Below are positions 63,544 through 64,000 of a stretch of 64,000 nt of DNA, in pieces. This DNA is from Aquisalibacillus elongatus. GTDB taxonomy: Bacteria > Bacillota > Bacilli > Bacillales > Alkalibacillaceae. The stretch lies in NCBI RefSeq assembly GCF_003843875.1, contig NZ_RKRF01000007.1:124001-188000 (forward strand), given 5' to 3'. Within the stretch, counting starts at the first letter, position 1, and each line of letters begins with the position of its first letter. The notes under the pieces are model-generated. The model was not told the origin of the DNA. It saw nothing but the letters and a program-made list of their open reading frames with translations, and made no database searches. A program made the translations under genes and the position numbers.

Positions 63544-64000
63544 ATGACAAAATTATTAGCATTTGCAGAATTAAAAGATGGTGAGGCTCGTAACGTTTCG
63601 TTTGAAACCGTTTCAGCTGCTCGCCAAATAGATGAAAGTGCAGAAGTAGTTGGAATTGTACTTGGAAGCGAAAACGTTGAAGATGCAGCGAATCAAATGA
63701 TTCAGTTTGGAGCAGACCGAGCTGTTACAGTAACTGATGAAAAATTAGCTAATTACACATCAGATGCTTATACTCAAGCTGCTATGGCAGTCATTGAACA
63801 AGAGGACCCAGACGGCATGGTCATGGGCCATACGTCATCGGGTAAAGATTTATCCCCTCGTTTAGCAAGTAAACTAGACAGTGGGCTTATTTCTGATATT
63901 ACAGGTGTTGAAGGTGACCAGTTTGTAAGACCTATTTATTCAGGAAAAGCATTTGAGAAAAAGTCGATTAAAGGCGGTAAAACATTTGTGACGATTCGTC
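63544..64000 (+). CDS. etfA: Electron transfer flavoprotein subunit alpha, N-terminal part
   Basis: The gene runs off the window; 152 residues are visible. The frame reads MTKLLAFAELKDGEARNVSF then VSAARQIDESAEVVGIVLGS and MVMGHTSSGKDLSPRLASKL, the conserved N-terminal domain of EtfA. The FAD-binding C-terminal domain lies beyond base 64000. AAAGGAG precedes the ATG. It pairs with etfB and closes the fatty-acid degradation operon seen here. Confidence 0.95.
   Translation, partial: MTKLLAFAELKDGEARNVSFETVSAARQIDESAEVVGIVLGSENVEDAANQMIQFGADRAVTVTDEKLANYTSDAYTQAAMAVIEQEDPDGMVMGHTSSGKDLSPRLASKLDSGLISDITGVEGDQFVRPIYSGKAFEKKSIKGGKTFVTIR

Overview
The window is a low-G+C chromosomal segment from an endospore-forming member of the Bacillaceae. 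The case rests on gene order and on sporulation genes. The order dnaE-ytsJ-accDA-pfkA-pyk-fxsA-ytvI-ytwI-citZ-icd-mdh ... phoPR-polA-mutM-ytaF-coaE-gapB-nrdR-dnaB-dnaI ... ytxC-thrS-infC-rpmI-rplT-ysdA ... ysdC-sspI-ysgA-pheST-rnhC-zapA-yshB-polX-mutS2-lcfA-fadR-fadB-etfBA follows the Bacillus subtilis backbone closely. The spore genes are ytvI, splAB, tgl, ytaF, ytxC and sspI. I cannot fix the genus. The acid-rich proteins and AT-rich DNA would fit one of the salt-tolerant genera, but that is a guess.

Layout. 1-13.8 kb is central carbon metabolism: the end of DNA polymerase III alpha, malic enzyme with a FadR-type GntR regulator and a matching operator, acetyl-CoA carboxylase carboxyltransferase, lower glycolysis, and the citZ-icd-mdh TCA cluster. 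13.8-22.0 kb interrupts the usual mdh-phoP junction. It holds a six-unit 20-21 bp repeat array, pabA plus a pabB-pabC fusion, a methyltransferase, spore photoproduct lyase with SplA, spore-coat transglutaminase, a DUF3892 protein, a structured repeat element and a YyaL-like protein. 22.0-33.6 kb returns to backbone: PhoPR, Pol I, MutM, CoaE, gluconeogenic GapB with a CcpN-type site, NrdR and the DnaB/DnaI helicase-loading pair.

33.8-38.7 kb is the most unusual part. It is a run of small, unrelated, AT-rich genes (membrane proteins, a HAD phosphatase, a Nudix hydrolase, a lipoprotein, unknowns and decayed ORFs), separated by copies of one imperfect palindromic spacer built around AACT-GGGG-AGTTGAA. 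It looks like a gene-cassette array and splits dnaI from ytxC-thrS.

38.9-53 kb is translation: two T-box leaders (thrS, pheST), an L20-type leader ahead of infC with an AUU start, ribosomal proteins L35 and L20, plus inserted MFS and dUTPase genes, an M42 peptidase, sspI and an rRNA methyltransferase. 53-59.5 kb is DNA repair and division (RNase HIII, ZapA, CvpA family, PolX, MutS2). 59.5-64 kb is fatty-acid degradation (LcfA, FadR, FadB, EtfB, EtfA) under a clear FadR operator.

Two non-coding repeat systems run across the window. One is a large structured element in three copies (about 19.55, 30.41 and 40.05 kb) whose stem arms differ in sequence but stay complementary. The other is short intergenic repeats spaced by 20-21 bp (13.8, 47.8 and 52.8 kb), each just beyond a terminator. 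Many genes here use TTG or GTG starts, and I moved starts where the ribosome binding site and the family N-terminus agree.
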